Origin: Ichthyenterobacterium magnum
Lineage (GTDB): Bacteria > Bacteroidota > Bacteroidia > Flavobacteriales > Flavobacteriaceae
Direction: 5' to 3'
Length of the DNA: 64,000 nt
NCBI RefSeq assembly: GCF_003610635.1
Contig: NZ_RAQJ01000001.1
Location: 1,116,474-1,180,473 of the forward strand
Made by a program: the position numbers and the translations under genes. The notes beneath the pieces were generated by a model. The model did not search any database. It worked only from the letters and a program-made list of their open reading frames with translations, and was not told the origin of the DNA. This document shows positions 9,912 through 17,708 of this stretch, piece by piece (within the stretch, counting starts at the first letter, position 1; every line of letters begins with the position of its first letter).

Positions 9912-10379
9912 ATGGGAATTAAGAGTTTTCAAGGCGCAAGAAGACAGCAGCAAAGTACTACCGAGAATGTAGCGTTTAAAGTGAGTGATTTTATGAGTAG
10001 AGATTTAATTACTTTTAAACCCGAACAAACGGTTGAGTCTGTTATACAAACCCTTATTAAAAATAAGATTTCTGGTGGTCCTGTTGTTAACGAAAGTAAT
10101 GAATTAGTTGGTGTAATTTCTGAAGGTGATTGCTTAAAACAAATAAGCGAAAGCAGGTATTACAATATGCCTATGGAACAACATACCGTAGAAAACAGAA
10201 TGATAAAAAATGTTGAAACAATTGATGGTAATATGAATGTTTTTGATGCAGCCAATAGGTTTTTAGAATCTAAAATACGTCGTTTTCCTATTGTACAAGA
10301 TGGTAAGCTAGTTGGCCAAATTAGTCAAAAGGATATTTTAAAAGCTGCTATAGAATTAAAGGGTCAGAATTGGAAATAA
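9912..10379 (+). CDS. CBS-domain protein
   Basis: 155 residues holding two CBS motifs as a Bateman pair (about residues 25-80 and 95-150), with VSDFMSRDLITFKPEQTV opening the first and VENRMIKNVETIDGNMNV the second. Such stand-alone pairs bind adenine nucleotides and regulate partner proteins; no fused effector domain is present. The N-terminal tail (KSFQGARRQQQ) is basic. It is divergent from the M28 peptidase with 88 bp between start codons, so the two units share a promoter region. The partner cannot be told from context. Confidence 0.82.
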   Translation: MGIKSFQGARRQQQSTTENVAFKVSDFMSRDLITFKPEQTVESVIQTLIKNKISGGPVVNESNELVGVISEGDCLKQISESRYYNMPMEQHTVENRMIKNVETIDGNMNVFDAANRFLESKIRRFPIVQDGKLVGQISQKDILKAAIELKGQNWK

Positions 10380-10386
10380 GTATCAA

Positions 10387-10734
10387 TTATTCTCGTTTCA
10401 CTAAAGCATAATAATCGCCTTCTAAAGGCAAATAACCTTGGTTATAAACAAAATAATAAACGGTTGCTGCTTTGGTGGTATAAATGCTTGTAAAATAATT
10501 AAAATCGAAGCCTTTCTCTATAAGTTTTGCTCTAGAGGTTTTTGTTTTTTTGTCAGGATTTAAGTCTTCAAGAATTCTATAGTTTTTTCGTAATCTGTTG
10601 TTGGTGTTTCTTATTAAGTTTTTACTGTCTTTATTAATTCTGTTATTAAATGAATTACGACAAGCATCGCTACAAAATTTTTTATCAATTCTGCCCACAA
10701 TTTTTTCACCACATTCAGGACATTGTTTCTGCAT
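10387..10734 (-). CDS. Small zinc-ribbon/treble-clef protein
   Basis: 115-residue protein with an N-terminal zinc knuckle: CPECG (Cys5, Cys8) and CSDACR (Cys21, Cys25), a DUF2116-like four-Cys site. The rest is basic and helical, then a C-terminal Tyr/Phe-rich segment (YYFVYNQGYLPLEGDYYALVKRE). It is probably cytosolic and may bind nucleic acid or protein; function unknown. It is the last gene of the minus-strand operon, its start overlapping the GNAT gene by 20 bp. Confidence 0.7.
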   Translation of the reverse strand: MQKQCPECGEKIVGRIDKKFCSDACRNSFNNRINKDSKNLIRNTNNRLRKNYRILEDLNPDKKTKTSRAKLIEKGFDFNYFTSIYTTKAATVYYFVYNQGYLPLEGDYYALVKRE

Positions 10735-11266
10735 AATCTTCTTTTTTAAGTTCGTACCAATTTACCATAACACTATCACAAAAAAATGTTTCTGTAAACT
10801 GTAACCCAATTTTTTCTAGTATTTTATTAGACGCTATATTTTTTGTTTCAGCAGCACCAACTATCGTTTTTAAATTTAACGTTTTAAAACCATAATCTAG
10901 AATAACCTTTGCAGATTCTGATGCATAACCTTTTCCCCAATACTTTGGCATTAACCTGTAACCAATATCATAAAAATCTCTTTTGTTACCTATGGTTTCT
11001 TTGTCTCCTGTATTAAATTTTAGTCCAGACCAACCCACAAAGTTTCCTGTAGATTTTTCTATAACAGCAAACCGACCAATACCACGCTCTTTATATTGGG
11101 TTATTATACTGTTAATATAAGTTTTGGCTTGTGCTTTAGTTGTTATAGGTTTTTTCCCTAAATACTCGTGTACTTTAGGGTTTGAGTCTAGCTCAAACAT
11201 GGGGTCAAGGTCTTCGTTTGTAATTTCGCGTAAAATTAAACGTTCTGTTTCTATGTGTATTTTCAT
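10715..11266 (-). CDS. GNAT family N-acetyltransferase (RimJ/RimL type)
   Basis: 183 residues from the ATG at 11266, chosen because it overlaps the stop of the DinB-like gene in an ATGA arrangement; the longer frame from 11296 would add a non-conserved tail. Acetyltransf_3 fold: IETERLILREI at the N-terminus, the acetyl-CoA loop in GYRLMPKYWGKGYASE (R/Q-x-x-G-x-G/A type) and GFKTLNLKTIVGAAETKNIASNKILEKIGL at the end of the core. It acetylates an amino group of a protein N-terminus or small molecule; the substrate is not predictable. Embedded in a tight operon. Confidence 0.87.
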   Translation of the reverse strand: MKIHIETERLILREITNEDLDPMFELDSNPKVHEYLGKKPITTKAQAKTYINSIITQYKERGIGRFAVIEKSTGNFVGWSGLKFNTGDKETIGNKRDFYDIGYRLMPKYWGKGYASESAKVILDYGFKTLNLKTIVGAAETKNIASNKILEKIGLQFTETFFCDSVMVNWYELKKEDYAETMS

Positions 11267-11787
11267 TTGTTTAGTATAGTAATATATGCTGCCCAAGGCC
11301 CAACTTCATTTTTATATTGCTTAGCCATAACGCGAGCAATTTGTGCCATATGACCTAAGTCGTGTGTTACCCAACTTGCTAATAATTGTCTTAATGTGAC
11401 TTCACCTAATTCTGGGTGTATGCCTTTTAAGTCTAGTTGTTCTTCAAAAAGATTTAAGGATTTTAAATATATAATATTGTTTTTTCTCAATTCTGAAAAT
11501 TCAGCTAGTAACTCTGCTAACGTTTTTCCTTTAGAGTCTTCAAATTGAGCAAAACGATTATAGGGTGTAAACGTTTTATTTTCTGAAGCATTCATTATGA
11601 TTTCTAACCTCGGAATCCAATCTGTTTTTTCACCATGAATTAAATGTCCAACAATATCAAAAGCGCTCCACGTATCATTGCCTTCATTACAATAAATCCA
11701 ATCGTCTGATAGGTTCACTAAAAAAGACTTTAGTGTTTTTGGTGTTTGCTTTAATATTTCTAGAGCGTTTTTAATTGTGTAAGTCAT
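11263..11787 (-). CDS. DinB-like metal-binding four-helix protein
   Basis: 174 residues of the DinB/YfiT (DinB_2) superfamily. The three metal-ligand histidines are His48 (DIVGHLIHGE), His142 and His146 (WVTHDLGHMAQ), matching the four-helix bundle geometry. Related proteins are thiol transferases or damage-inducible proteins of unknown role; nothing here narrows it further. Its stop overlaps the GNAT start in ATGA, and it starts 6 bp after the HNH gene, so the four genes 12354-10387 should be cotranscribed. Confidence 0.83.
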   Translation of the reverse strand: MTYTIKNALEILKQTPKTLKSFLVNLSDDWIYCNEGNDTWSAFDIVGHLIHGEKTDWIPRLEIIMNASENKTFTPYNRFAQFEDSKGKTLAELLAEFSELRKNNIIYLKSLNLFEEQLDLKGIHPELGEVTLRQLLASWVTHDLGHMAQIARVMAKQYKNEVGPWAAYITILNK

Positions 11788-11793
11788 ACATTT

Positions 11794-12354
11794 TTAAAAA
11801 TCGGTTACACTTCCCCAGTTTTTACCAGATTTTATTCTGTAGAGTTGCATTTCTGAAATACCAAATTGTTTTGCAATAAGTCGCATTCTGGTTTTATGCT
11901 TTGGGTTAAATAATTTTCGTTTAATCATTTTTACTTTTCCAACAGACAGTTTTGCATAAGGTTTATTGCGTTCTCTTTTTAGTTTTCCTGCAATAACTAA
12001 AGGGTTACTTTTGTTATGAAACACCATTTCTTTTCGAGTTGCCCAAGCTAAGTTTTCAATACAATTATTTGTTTTGTTATGATCTTTATGAATAACAAAT
12101 TGTTTTTGCTCTGGGTTTTCTAAAAATAATTCTGCCACAATTTTATGTATATATACCAAATTGGTGGTTTTATTAATACGTATGGCAGAAAAAGCTTCGT
12201 AGCCATTAATATTAGAAAGCTTAAACCTCAGTTTTCTATTTTTGTGTTTTTCACTAAAAACACGACCAAATGATGAAACATGATAGCATTCATTAGGACG
12301 CCAATCATCCTTGCTAATCGTTTTCCACGATTCACCTTTTAATGTTGTCAACAT
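11794..12354 (-). CDS. NUMOD4-HNH endonuclease with C-terminal HTH
   Basis: 186-residue free-standing nuclease of the homing-endonuclease type. NUMOD4 occupies about residues 10-60 (WRPNECYHVSSFGRVFS). The HNH_3 core follows, with His70 in YIHKIVAELF and HKDHNKTNNCIENLAW (His89, Asp91, His92, Asn97, Asn101). The tail 135-182 has a helix-turn-helix (MRLIAKQFGISEMQLYRIKSG) for DNA binding. The protein appears intact. It is the first gene of an operon with DinB-like, GNAT and zinc-ribbon genes rather than inside an intron or intein, so it may be a domesticated or recently inserted selfish gene. Confidence 0.85.
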   Translation of the reverse strand: MLTTLKGESWKTISKDDWRPNECYHVSSFGRVFSEKHKNRKLRFKLSNINGYEAFSAIRINKTTNLVYIHKIVAELFLENPEQKQFVIHKDHNKTNNCIENLAWATRKEMVFHNKSNPLVIAGKLKRERNKPYAKLSVGKVKMIKRKLFNPKHKTRMRLIAKQFGISEMQLYRIKSGKNWGSVTDF

Positions 12355-12397
12355 AATTAATTATTCAAGGAGAGTAACAAGATACAAAATATCTGTT

Positions 12398-12411
12398 TAC
12401 AAACGATTACA
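12398..12411. repeat. TACAAAC-type motif downstream of the methyltransferase-like gene
   Basis: TACAAACGATTACA, the same unit as the phased repeats upstream of this gene at 13094-13120, so the gene lies between similar motifs. May be chance in AT-rich DNA. Confidence 0.35.
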
Positions 12412-13051
12412 GGTTTTTAGCAATAATAATTGTATTGGTATCATTTACTTTTTCATATACATCAGCAGTATACATATGGGATTTTAAAAATGAAATCACA
12501 TCTTTTAGCCCATCGCTTTTTGTTTTTTGTAAAGAGGCATTAAAAATAATCGCACCATTAGTAGATTTAGATGCCATAATATTTTTCCAAAATGAAAGAT
12601 GTAAAAACTGATCTGGAACTTCAATATCTATAAATAAGTCAATAATGATAAGATCAAATAACTCTGAGTTTTGTTTTATATAATCTATTGCATCACTACA
12701 AATAATACTTAAGTTTTGATCTAATTGATGATTAAACTCTTTTTTAGCAAGGTTAATAATTACTGGGTCAATATCTACTGCTGTAATAGATTTTGTGTAT
12801 TTAAAATCGTCTCGTAATGTTTCTATAACACTTCCGCCACCTAATCCTAAAAGCAATACAGAGCAAACGTTTTTTAAGTCTATTTTCTTTAAACCAAACT
12901 TTAAAATGGCTTGTAATGACCCATAAGAATAGTTTGCATTTTTGGTATTGAGGTACTTTTTACCATTATGCCAAGTAATTTCTAAATGACCACTATACTC
13001 AGATTTTACCTTTCTAGTAATTGGATACATATAACTTAAAAGTCTTATCAT
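12407..13051 (-). CDS. Spermidine-synthase-like methyltransferase-fold protein
   Basis: 214-residue class I SAM-dependent methyltransferase-fold protein. LLLGLGGGSVIETL (about residues 65-78) is the glycine-rich nucleotide motif, followed by TAVDIDPVIINLAKKEF and the acidic LIIIDLFIDIEVPDQFL, the layout of the spermidine-synthase-like group. It is shorter than true spermidine synthases (about 280 residues) and lacks most of their N-terminal domain, so polyamine synthesis is doubtful. Cytosolic; substrate unknown. The gene is flanked on both sides by TACAAAC-type short repeats. Confidence 0.7.
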   Translation of the reverse strand: MIRLLSYMYPITRKVKSEYSGHLEITWHNGKKYLNTKNANYSYGSLQAILKFGLKKIDLKNVCSVLLLGLGGGSVIETLRDDFKYTKSITAVDIDPVIINLAKKEFNHQLDQNLSIICSDAIDYIKQNSELFDLIIIDLFIDIEVPDQFLHLSFWKNIMASKSTNGAIIFNASLQKTKSDGLKDVISFLKSHMYTADVYEKVNDTNTIIIAKNL

Positions 13052-13093
13052 AGTTGGTAAATATAATGATTTGCATGGAAAAATTTAGTCGCA

Positions 13094-13120
13094 TACAAAC
13101 GACTACAAACAATTACAAAC
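13094..13120. repeat. Three TACAAAC repeats with a 10-bp period
   Basis: TACAAAC occurs exactly at 13094, 13104 and 13114, one helical turn apart, in the divergent region between the methyltransferase-like gene and ssb. The phasing resembles an array of binding sites for a protein that contacts one face of the DNA. The binder is unknown. Confidence 0.55.
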
Positions 13121-13229
13121 GAATTTAAATAGTTAGTAACCGACTATTATTTGCATGCTGTTTCATATTTGCAGTGTCGAAACATAAGAACTCGATAGTA
13201 TTAACTGTTAACACAAAAAATTTAAAATT

Positions 13230-13562
13230 ATGAACACGCTCAGAAACAAAGTACAGTTGATTGGTAACTTAGGAAACGATCCAGAAATCATCAATCTAGA
13301 ATCAGGTAAGCTTTTAGCTAAATTTTCAATTGCTACAAATGAAAGCTATAAAAATGCACAAGGCGAAAAAATTACAGACACACAATGGCATAATATAGTT
13401 GCATGGGGAAAAACAGCATCGCTTGTAGAAAAGTATTTACAAAAAGGAAAAGAGATTGCTATAGAAGGCAAGCTTACATCTCGTAGTTATGAAACTAAAG
13501 AAGGTGATAAGCGTTATGTAACAGAAGTAGTTTGTAACGAATTATTGATGTTAGGAAAATAG
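13230..13562 (+). CDS. ssb: Short single-stranded DNA-binding protein
   Basis: 110-residue SSB made of one OB fold: MNTLRNKVQLIGNLGNDPEI at the start, then LAKFSIATNE, TQWHNIVAWGK and EIAIEGKLTSRSYE. It stops right after the fold (NELLMLGK) and lacks both the flexible linker and the acidic DDIPF-like tip through which housekeeping SSB recruits repair and replication proteins. This fits the short secondary SSB seen in Flavobacteria, so the main SSB is probably elsewhere. It may protect ssDNA during transformation or stress. The leader ending AATTTAAAATTATG is nearly identical to that of the next small gene. Confidence 0.88.
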   Translation: MNTLRNKVQLIGNLGNDPEIINLESGKLLAKFSIATNESYKNAQGEKITDTQWHNIVAWGKTASLVEKYLQKGKEIAIEGKLTSRSYETKEGDKRYVTEVVCNELLMLGK

Positions 13563-13640
13563 TTATCGGTGAAAGTTTGGTATTCATGTTTTTTTTGATG
13601 GTTAGTTTTGATTTATATTTAATTATTAAAATTTAAAATT

Positions 13641-13760
13641 ATGCCTTTAAGAGATGACTATGATTACAGTAAAGAAGAGTTAGATAATCATTCAAATACC
13701 ATGAATCCTGAACATGATAATTATTGGGATTCAAGAGGAGAAGAAAATCCAAATTCTTAA
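13641..13760 (+). CDS. Putative 39-residue acidic small protein
   Basis: Short open frame 78 bp downstream of ssb, starting with ATG at 13641 and ending in TAA. Its upstream sequence (AATTTAAAATTATG) matches the ssb leader, and a clear terminator follows, so it has the outline of a real last gene of the ssb transcript. The product is strongly acidic (MPLRDDYDYSKEEL at the start, RGEENPNS at the end) with no Cys and no membrane segment. Function unknown; its acidity and position next to a tail-less SSB invite the idea of an accessory partner, which is inference only. Confidence 0.5.
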   Translation: MPLRDDYDYSKEELDNHSNTMNPEHDNYWDSRGEENPNS

Positions 13761-13763
13761 AAT

Positions 13764-13793
13764 TAAAGGCAAGATTTAATATCTTGCCTTTGT
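13764..13793 (+). terminator. Terminator after ssb and the small acidic gene
   Basis: Perfect 11-bp stem AAAGGCAAGAT (13765-13775) / ATCTTGCCTTT (13781-13791) with a 5-base loop, just before the next gene. Confidence 0.7.
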
Positions 13794-13800
13794 AATTAAT

Positions 13801-14394
13801 ATGAAAGAATCTAAATCACTTTTAGAAATAGGTATCTATTTAAACTCTAGAGTTAAAGAGTTAGCTTTTGAAGGTTTCTTCCATTTTTTTATGGATTGCT
13901 TATCTAATAGTACTCGTTTAGCAAATGATGAAGAAGTGTCTAAAATTCTCTATGATGCTATTGAGTTTGGAGGTCTATTTATACCAAACGGAATACATAC
14001 ATCAAAATTTACTGTTCAATCATTATTAACAATAGCTGATTCAAATTTTAAACCTACTTACTGTAAAGAAAGACTAGCTCAAGAGCTTAATATACATGAA
14101 CAAACATTAAATAATTGGCTAAAAGCATTTGACAAACCACTATACTTTAAATTATTTAATGAAAGAAAATTATCTTTTAAAAATTTGTATCAAATATTGG
14201 TTTCATTAGGATTTACATTATCTACAGAGGTATTAAAAAGAAGTGAGTTATCAAATAGATGTAATTTAAAATCTTCAGAGTTAAAGAAAAATCTACCAAA
14301 AGATGTATTAGCAAGCTTTAATAAGTTTATAAAATATCCTCCAATATTTTCAAATAAGGTATTGGTTCTTTTTGATGCAGATTTATTAGAATAA
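13801..14394 (+). CDS. Hypothetical protein with HTH-like segment
   Basis: 197-residue protein I do not recognise. The middle contains ERLAQELNIHEQTLNNWLKAF (about residues 91-111), which reads as a helix-turn-helix, and another helical pair lies near LSNRCNLKSSELKKNLPKDV. No signal peptide, membrane segment or cysteine cluster. The ATG lies only 10 bases after the terminator hairpin of the preceding gene, so transcription probably begins upstream within or before that region. A DNA-binding or adaptor role is possible but unproven. Codon use looks like its neighbours. Confidence 0.6.
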   Translation: MKESKSLLEIGIYLNSRVKELAFEGFFHFFMDCLSNSTRLANDEEVSKILYDAIEFGGLFIPNGIHTSKFTVQSLLTIADSNFKPTYCKERLAQELNIHEQTLNNWLKAFDKPLYFKLFNERKLSFKNLYQILVSLGFTLSTEVLKRSELSNRCNLKSSELKKNLPKDVLASFNKFIKYPPIFSNKVLVLFDADLLE

Positions 14395-14476
14395 TTAAAA
14401 GCATTAAAGAAAGGAAAATAGATTGTTAAAGAAAGATGCAAACGTTATGTTACATAAATAGTCTGTAATTAGTTAT

Positions 14477-14653
14477 TTATGCTACTTTCTTAATTAAGTC
14501 AAAGCAAGGGCATTTTTTACAACGCTTAGCTTCACTCTTTTTATATTTTTTGCAACATTTAGACTTATACTTAATAGTTGTACAAGACTCATCTTGAATA
14601 CTTAAGTTAAGTAAACGTTCCTTTTTAAGTCGTTTGTCTTTTTTTTTGCCCAT
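14477..14653 (-). CDS. Small Cys/Lys-rich protein
   Basis: 58 residues from the ATG at 14653 (MGKKKDKRLKKERL); an in-frame ATG at 14683 would add ten residues. The second half holds a cysteine cluster (SKCCKKYKKSEAKRCKKCPCF) resembling a small metal-binding module, on a very basic protein. Small proteins with a CCKKYKK...CKKCP pattern recur in Flavobacteria to my knowledge, but no function is established. It sits directly upstream of the ferritin gene's end, on the same strand and downstream of ferritin (88 bp), so it might be cotranscribed with it. Confidence 0.55.
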   Translation of the reverse strand: MGKKKDKRLKKERLLNLSIQDESCTTIKYKSKCCKKYKKSEAKRCKKCPCFDLIKKVA

Positions 14654-14741
14654 CTTTTTAGTTCCTTGACAAAGGAATTTCAATTTAATGATGCAAAAAT
14701 AGTTATTTTTATTAAATCTAAATAAGATTAGCTAAAAAAAA

Positions 14742-15260
14742 TTATTGTCCGTTTGATCCAGCAGAAGTAATAACTGTTAGTTGTTGTATGTCACGATCAA
14801 AAAGGTATAAGCCACCTTTATCATCACCAATCATATTTATCTTGTCTAAAATGGTTCTGGCAGTTGCTTCTTCTTCAATTTGTTCAGATACGTACCATTG
14901 TAAAAAGTTATGTGTTGCATAATCTTTTTCTTGAAGTGAAGTATGTACTAGTTCATTAATACTTGCAGAAACCATAACTTCATGTTCTAATAATTTTTCA
15001 AACATTTCTTTAAACGAATTAAAGGTGACATTTGGTGCAGACAAATCTGAAATTAATGCATGACCACCACGTTCATTTACAAACTTTACAAGCTTTAGCA
15101 TATGGTCGCGTTCTTCGTTAGATTGGTCGTACATAAACATTGATACGCCCTCAAGACCTTTTACTTCGGCCCAAACAGCCATTGCTAAATAAATTTGAGA
15201 CGATTCGGCTTCTATTCTTATTTGCTTATTTAATGCAGCTTCTATGGTTTTTGATAACAT
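14742..15260 (-). CDS. ftnA: Ferritin
   Basis: 172-residue bacterial non-haem ferritin that oxidises Fe(II) and stores it in a 24-subunit shell. The ferroxidase centre is complete: Glu17, Tyr24, Glu50, His53, Glu94 and Gln127, with Glu126, Glu129 and Glu130 matching the third iron site of E. coli FtnA. Length is normal, with a short extra C-terminal tail (LTVITSAGSNGQ). A single-gene unit or paired with the downstream Cys/Lys-rich small gene. No Fur box could be identified by eye. Confidence 0.95.
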   Translation of the reverse strand: MLSKTIEAALNKQIRIEAESSQIYLAMAVWAEVKGLEGVSMFMYDQSNEERDHMLKLVKFVNERGGHALISDLSAPNVTFNSFKEMFEKLLEHEVMVSASINELVHTSLQEKDYATHNFLQWYVSEQIEEEATARTILDKINMIGDDKGGLYLFDRDIQQLTVITSAGSNGQ

Positions 15261-15334
15261 GTTGTTCTGTTTTTATGTAAAGTTAAAAATAATACGTAAA
15301 TCTTTAAATCGATAATCTTTTTAAAGAATTAAGT

Positions 15335-17437
15335 TTAACTAATCGTTAATCCATTTTTTGTGTCTTGATTTGCGTCAGGATTTACAAATACCAATTTACC
15401 TTCAGGGGTTTCAGTCATTAAAATCATGCCTTCACTTTCTACACCTCGAAGTGCTCGCGGAGCAAGATTAACTAAAACCGTTACTTTTTTACCAACAACT
15501 TCTTCAGCAGTAAAACTCTCTGCAATACCAGAAACAATAGTTCTTACATCAATTCCAGTATCCACTTTTAAGACTAAAAGTTTTTTTGCTTTCGGCATTT
15601 TTTCAGCCTCTAAAATAGTACCAACACGAATGTCTAATTTGGTGAAATCATTAAACGTAATCGTTTCTTTTTGAGGTTCTAAGGTTGCATTTGCTGCTTC
15701 ATTTGCTTTTTTACTTGCTTCTAATTTATCAAGTTGTAATTGAATAGTTTTATCTTCTATTTTTGAGAATAATAATTCAGCTTTTCCTATTTGATGCCCT
15801 TCTGGAATTAAAATGTCTTTAGATAAAATATCATTCCAATGAGATGCTTCGACAAGCTTAGCATGACAATCGTTTTCGTTTATGTCATTCTGAGTAAAAC
15901 GAAGAATATCTTTTAGCTTTTTTGAAGTAAATGGCAAAAACGGTTCGCTTAAGGTTGCTAAAGCTGAAGCTATTTGTAAAGCTACATACATAATAGTTTG
16001 TGTACGTGCTTTATCAACTTTAATAACTTTCCAAGGTTCTTCATCTGCTAAATATTTATTACCAAGTCTAGCTAAATTCATTAATTCTTGAGACGCTTCT
16101 CTAAACCTGTAACGTTCAATAGAACTCGAAATCACATTGGGATACGCTTTTACAGCAGCTAAAGTTTCTTCATCTATTTGAGAAAAATTTGATGGCGTTG
16201 GAATAATTCCATCATAGTATTTGTTGGTTAAAACAACTACACGATTTATAAAGTTCCCAAAAATGGCAACCAACTCATTATTGTTTCTTGCCTGAAAATC
16301 TTTCCAAGTAAAATCATTATCCTTACTTTCTGGAGCATTTGCTGTTAACGCATAACGCAATACATCTTGCTGATTTGGAAAGTCTTCTAAATATTCTGGT
16401 AACCAAACCGCCCAGTTTTTAGACGTAGATAGTTTGTTGCCTTCTAGGTTTAAAAACTCATTAGCTGGCACATTATCAGGAAGTATATAACTGCCTTCTG
16501 CCTTTAGCATAGCTGGGAAAATAATACAGTGAAACACGATATTATCTTTACCTATAAAGTGAACAAGTTTTGTGTTTTCATCTTTCCAATAAGGTTCCCA
16601 ATCTTTTCCAACACGTTCTGCCCATTCTTTTGTTGCAGAGATATAACCTATTGGTGCATCAAACCATACGTATAACACTTTGCCTTCTGCGCCTTCAACA
16701 GGAACTGGAATTCCCCAATCTAAATCTCTGGTTACGGCTCTTGGGCGCAAACCATCATCAATCCAAGATTTTACTTGTCCGTAGACATTAGGTTTCCAAT
16801 CTTTTTTATGACCCTTTAAAATCCACTCTTTTAAAAATTCTTCGTGTTTATTTAAAGGTAAAAACCAATGCTTTGTTTGCTTTAAAGTAGGAACATTTCC
16901 TGTAATTGCCGATTTAGGATTTATTAAATCTGTAGCATTATGGCTAGTTCCGCAGTTTTCACATTGGTCGCCATAACTTTCTTCATTTCCACATTTTGGA
17001 CAAGTACCAATTACAAAACGATCGGCTAAAAACTGATTTGATTCTTCGTCATATAATTGCTCTGTTACTTCTTCTATAAATTCATTTTTATTATACAACG
17101 TTGTAAAAAACTCTGATGCTGTATCATGATGAATTTTTGCAGATGTACGTGAATAATTATCGAAAGTAATTCCGAAATCTTCAAAAGATGTTTTAATTAT
17201 TGCATGATATTTATCTACGATATCTTGAGGTGTTACACCTTCTTTTTTTGCTTTAATTGTAATAGGAACACCATGTTCGTCACTACCACAAATAAAAGCC
17301 ACATCGTTTCCTGTTAGGCGCATAAAACGCGCATATATATCTGCTGGCACATAAACACCTGCTAAATGACCAATATGAATTGGTCCATTTGTATAAGGTA
17401 AAGCCGCAGTAATTGTATATCTTTTTGGTTGAGTCAT
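15335..17437 (-). CDS. metG: Methionine--tRNA ligase, with a repeat-derived insert
   Basis: 700-residue class I methionyl-tRNA synthetase. HIGH motif HIGH at residues 21-24; zinc knuckle Cys146, Cys149, Cys159, Cys162; the second signature is KLSTS (335-339) in place of KMSKS, a common Bacteroidota variant. The C-terminal tRNA-binding OB domain (about 595-700) begins near [18 protein letters not shown]. Between the anticodon domain and the linker, residues about 510-531 are encoded by a copy of the dispersed palindromic repeat found elsewhere in this window (RFTQND...[11 protein letters not shown]). The frame stays open, so the enzyme carries this peptide. Essential gene, so the insert must be tolerated. 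Start ATG at 17437 agrees with the family N-terminus. Confidence 0.96.
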   Translation of the reverse strand: MTQPKRYTITAALPYTNGPIHIGHLAGVYVPADIYARFMRLTGNDVAFICGSDEHGVPITIKAKKEGVTPQDIVDKYHAIIKTSFEDFGITFDNYSRTSAKIHHDTASEFFTTLYNKNEFIEEVTEQLYDEESNQFLADRFVIGTCPKCGNEESYGDQCENCGTSHNATDLINPKSAITGNVPTLKQTKHWFLPLNKHEEFLKEWILKGHKKDWKPNVYGQVKSWIDDGLRPRAVTRDLDWGIPVPVEGAEGKVLYVWFDAPIGYISATKEWAERVGKDWEPYWKDENTKLVHFIGKDNIVFHCIIFPAMLKAEGSYILPDNVPANEFLNLEGNKLSTSKNWAVWLPEYLEDFPNQQDVLRYALTANAPESKDNDFTWKDFQARNNNELVAIFGNFINRVVVLTNKYYDGIIPTPSNFSQIDEETLAAVKAYPNVISSSIERYRFREASQELMNLARLGNKYLADEEPWKVIKVDKARTQTIMYVALQIASALATLSEPFLPFTSKKLKDILRFTQNDINENDCHAKLVEASHWNDILSKDILIPEGHQIGKAELLFSKIEDKTIQLQLDKLEASKKANEAANATLEPQKETITFNDFTKLDIRVGTILEAEKMPKAKKLLVLKVDTGIDVRTIVSGIAESFTAEEVVGKKVTVLVNLAPRALRGVESEGMILMTETPEGKLVFVNPDANQDTKNGLTIS
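15844..15909 (-). repeat. Palindromic repeat copy inside metG
   Basis: On the metG strand: an arm GATATTCTTCGTTTTACTCA plus GAATGACA, a spacer, then TGTCATGCTAAGCTTGTCGA plus AGCATCTC. Both arms match the intergenic repeats at 19613-20012 and 17451-17511. The arm order is inside-out compared with the 17451 copy. It is in frame and translated. Confidence 0.75.
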
Positions 17438-17450
17438 AATTTTAAATTAT

Positions 17451-17511
17451 GTCATATTGAGCGTAGTCGAAATATCTCTTTATCGAGATTCTTCACTCTA
17501 TTCAGAATGAC
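17451..17511. repeat. Dispersed imperfect palindrome upstream of metG
   Basis: Left arm 17451-17478 (begins GTCATATTGAGCG, ends ATCTC), 6-base loop, right arm 17485-17511 (GAGATTCTTC ... CAGAATGAC). The arms pair imperfectly over about 27 bases. It lies just upstream of the metG start, between it and a -7-like CAAAAGTA (TACTTTTG on the minus strand) at 17534-17541, so it may be transcribed in the metG leader. Confidence 0.8.
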
Positions 17512-17708
17512 AAAGTATTTTCTTTTGAAGCCACAAAAGTACGCATTTTGAAGGCGATTTAGAAACGTGTAATTACAAATTTTAGACATTGCTTTTATTA
17601 ATAAATACTTAAAGTTTGTAATTTGAGAACGTTGTGGTTACACAGGTTCTTAATTTTATAATTAGCCTATGATTTAATAATTATTAAAATTTAAACGTGT
17701 GAAAAAAA

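Noticed and set aside
14190-14441. 83-residue minus-strand frame overlapping the end of the orphan gene
   Set aside because: Overlaps a longer, better frame and reads as an antisense product without any recognisable pattern.
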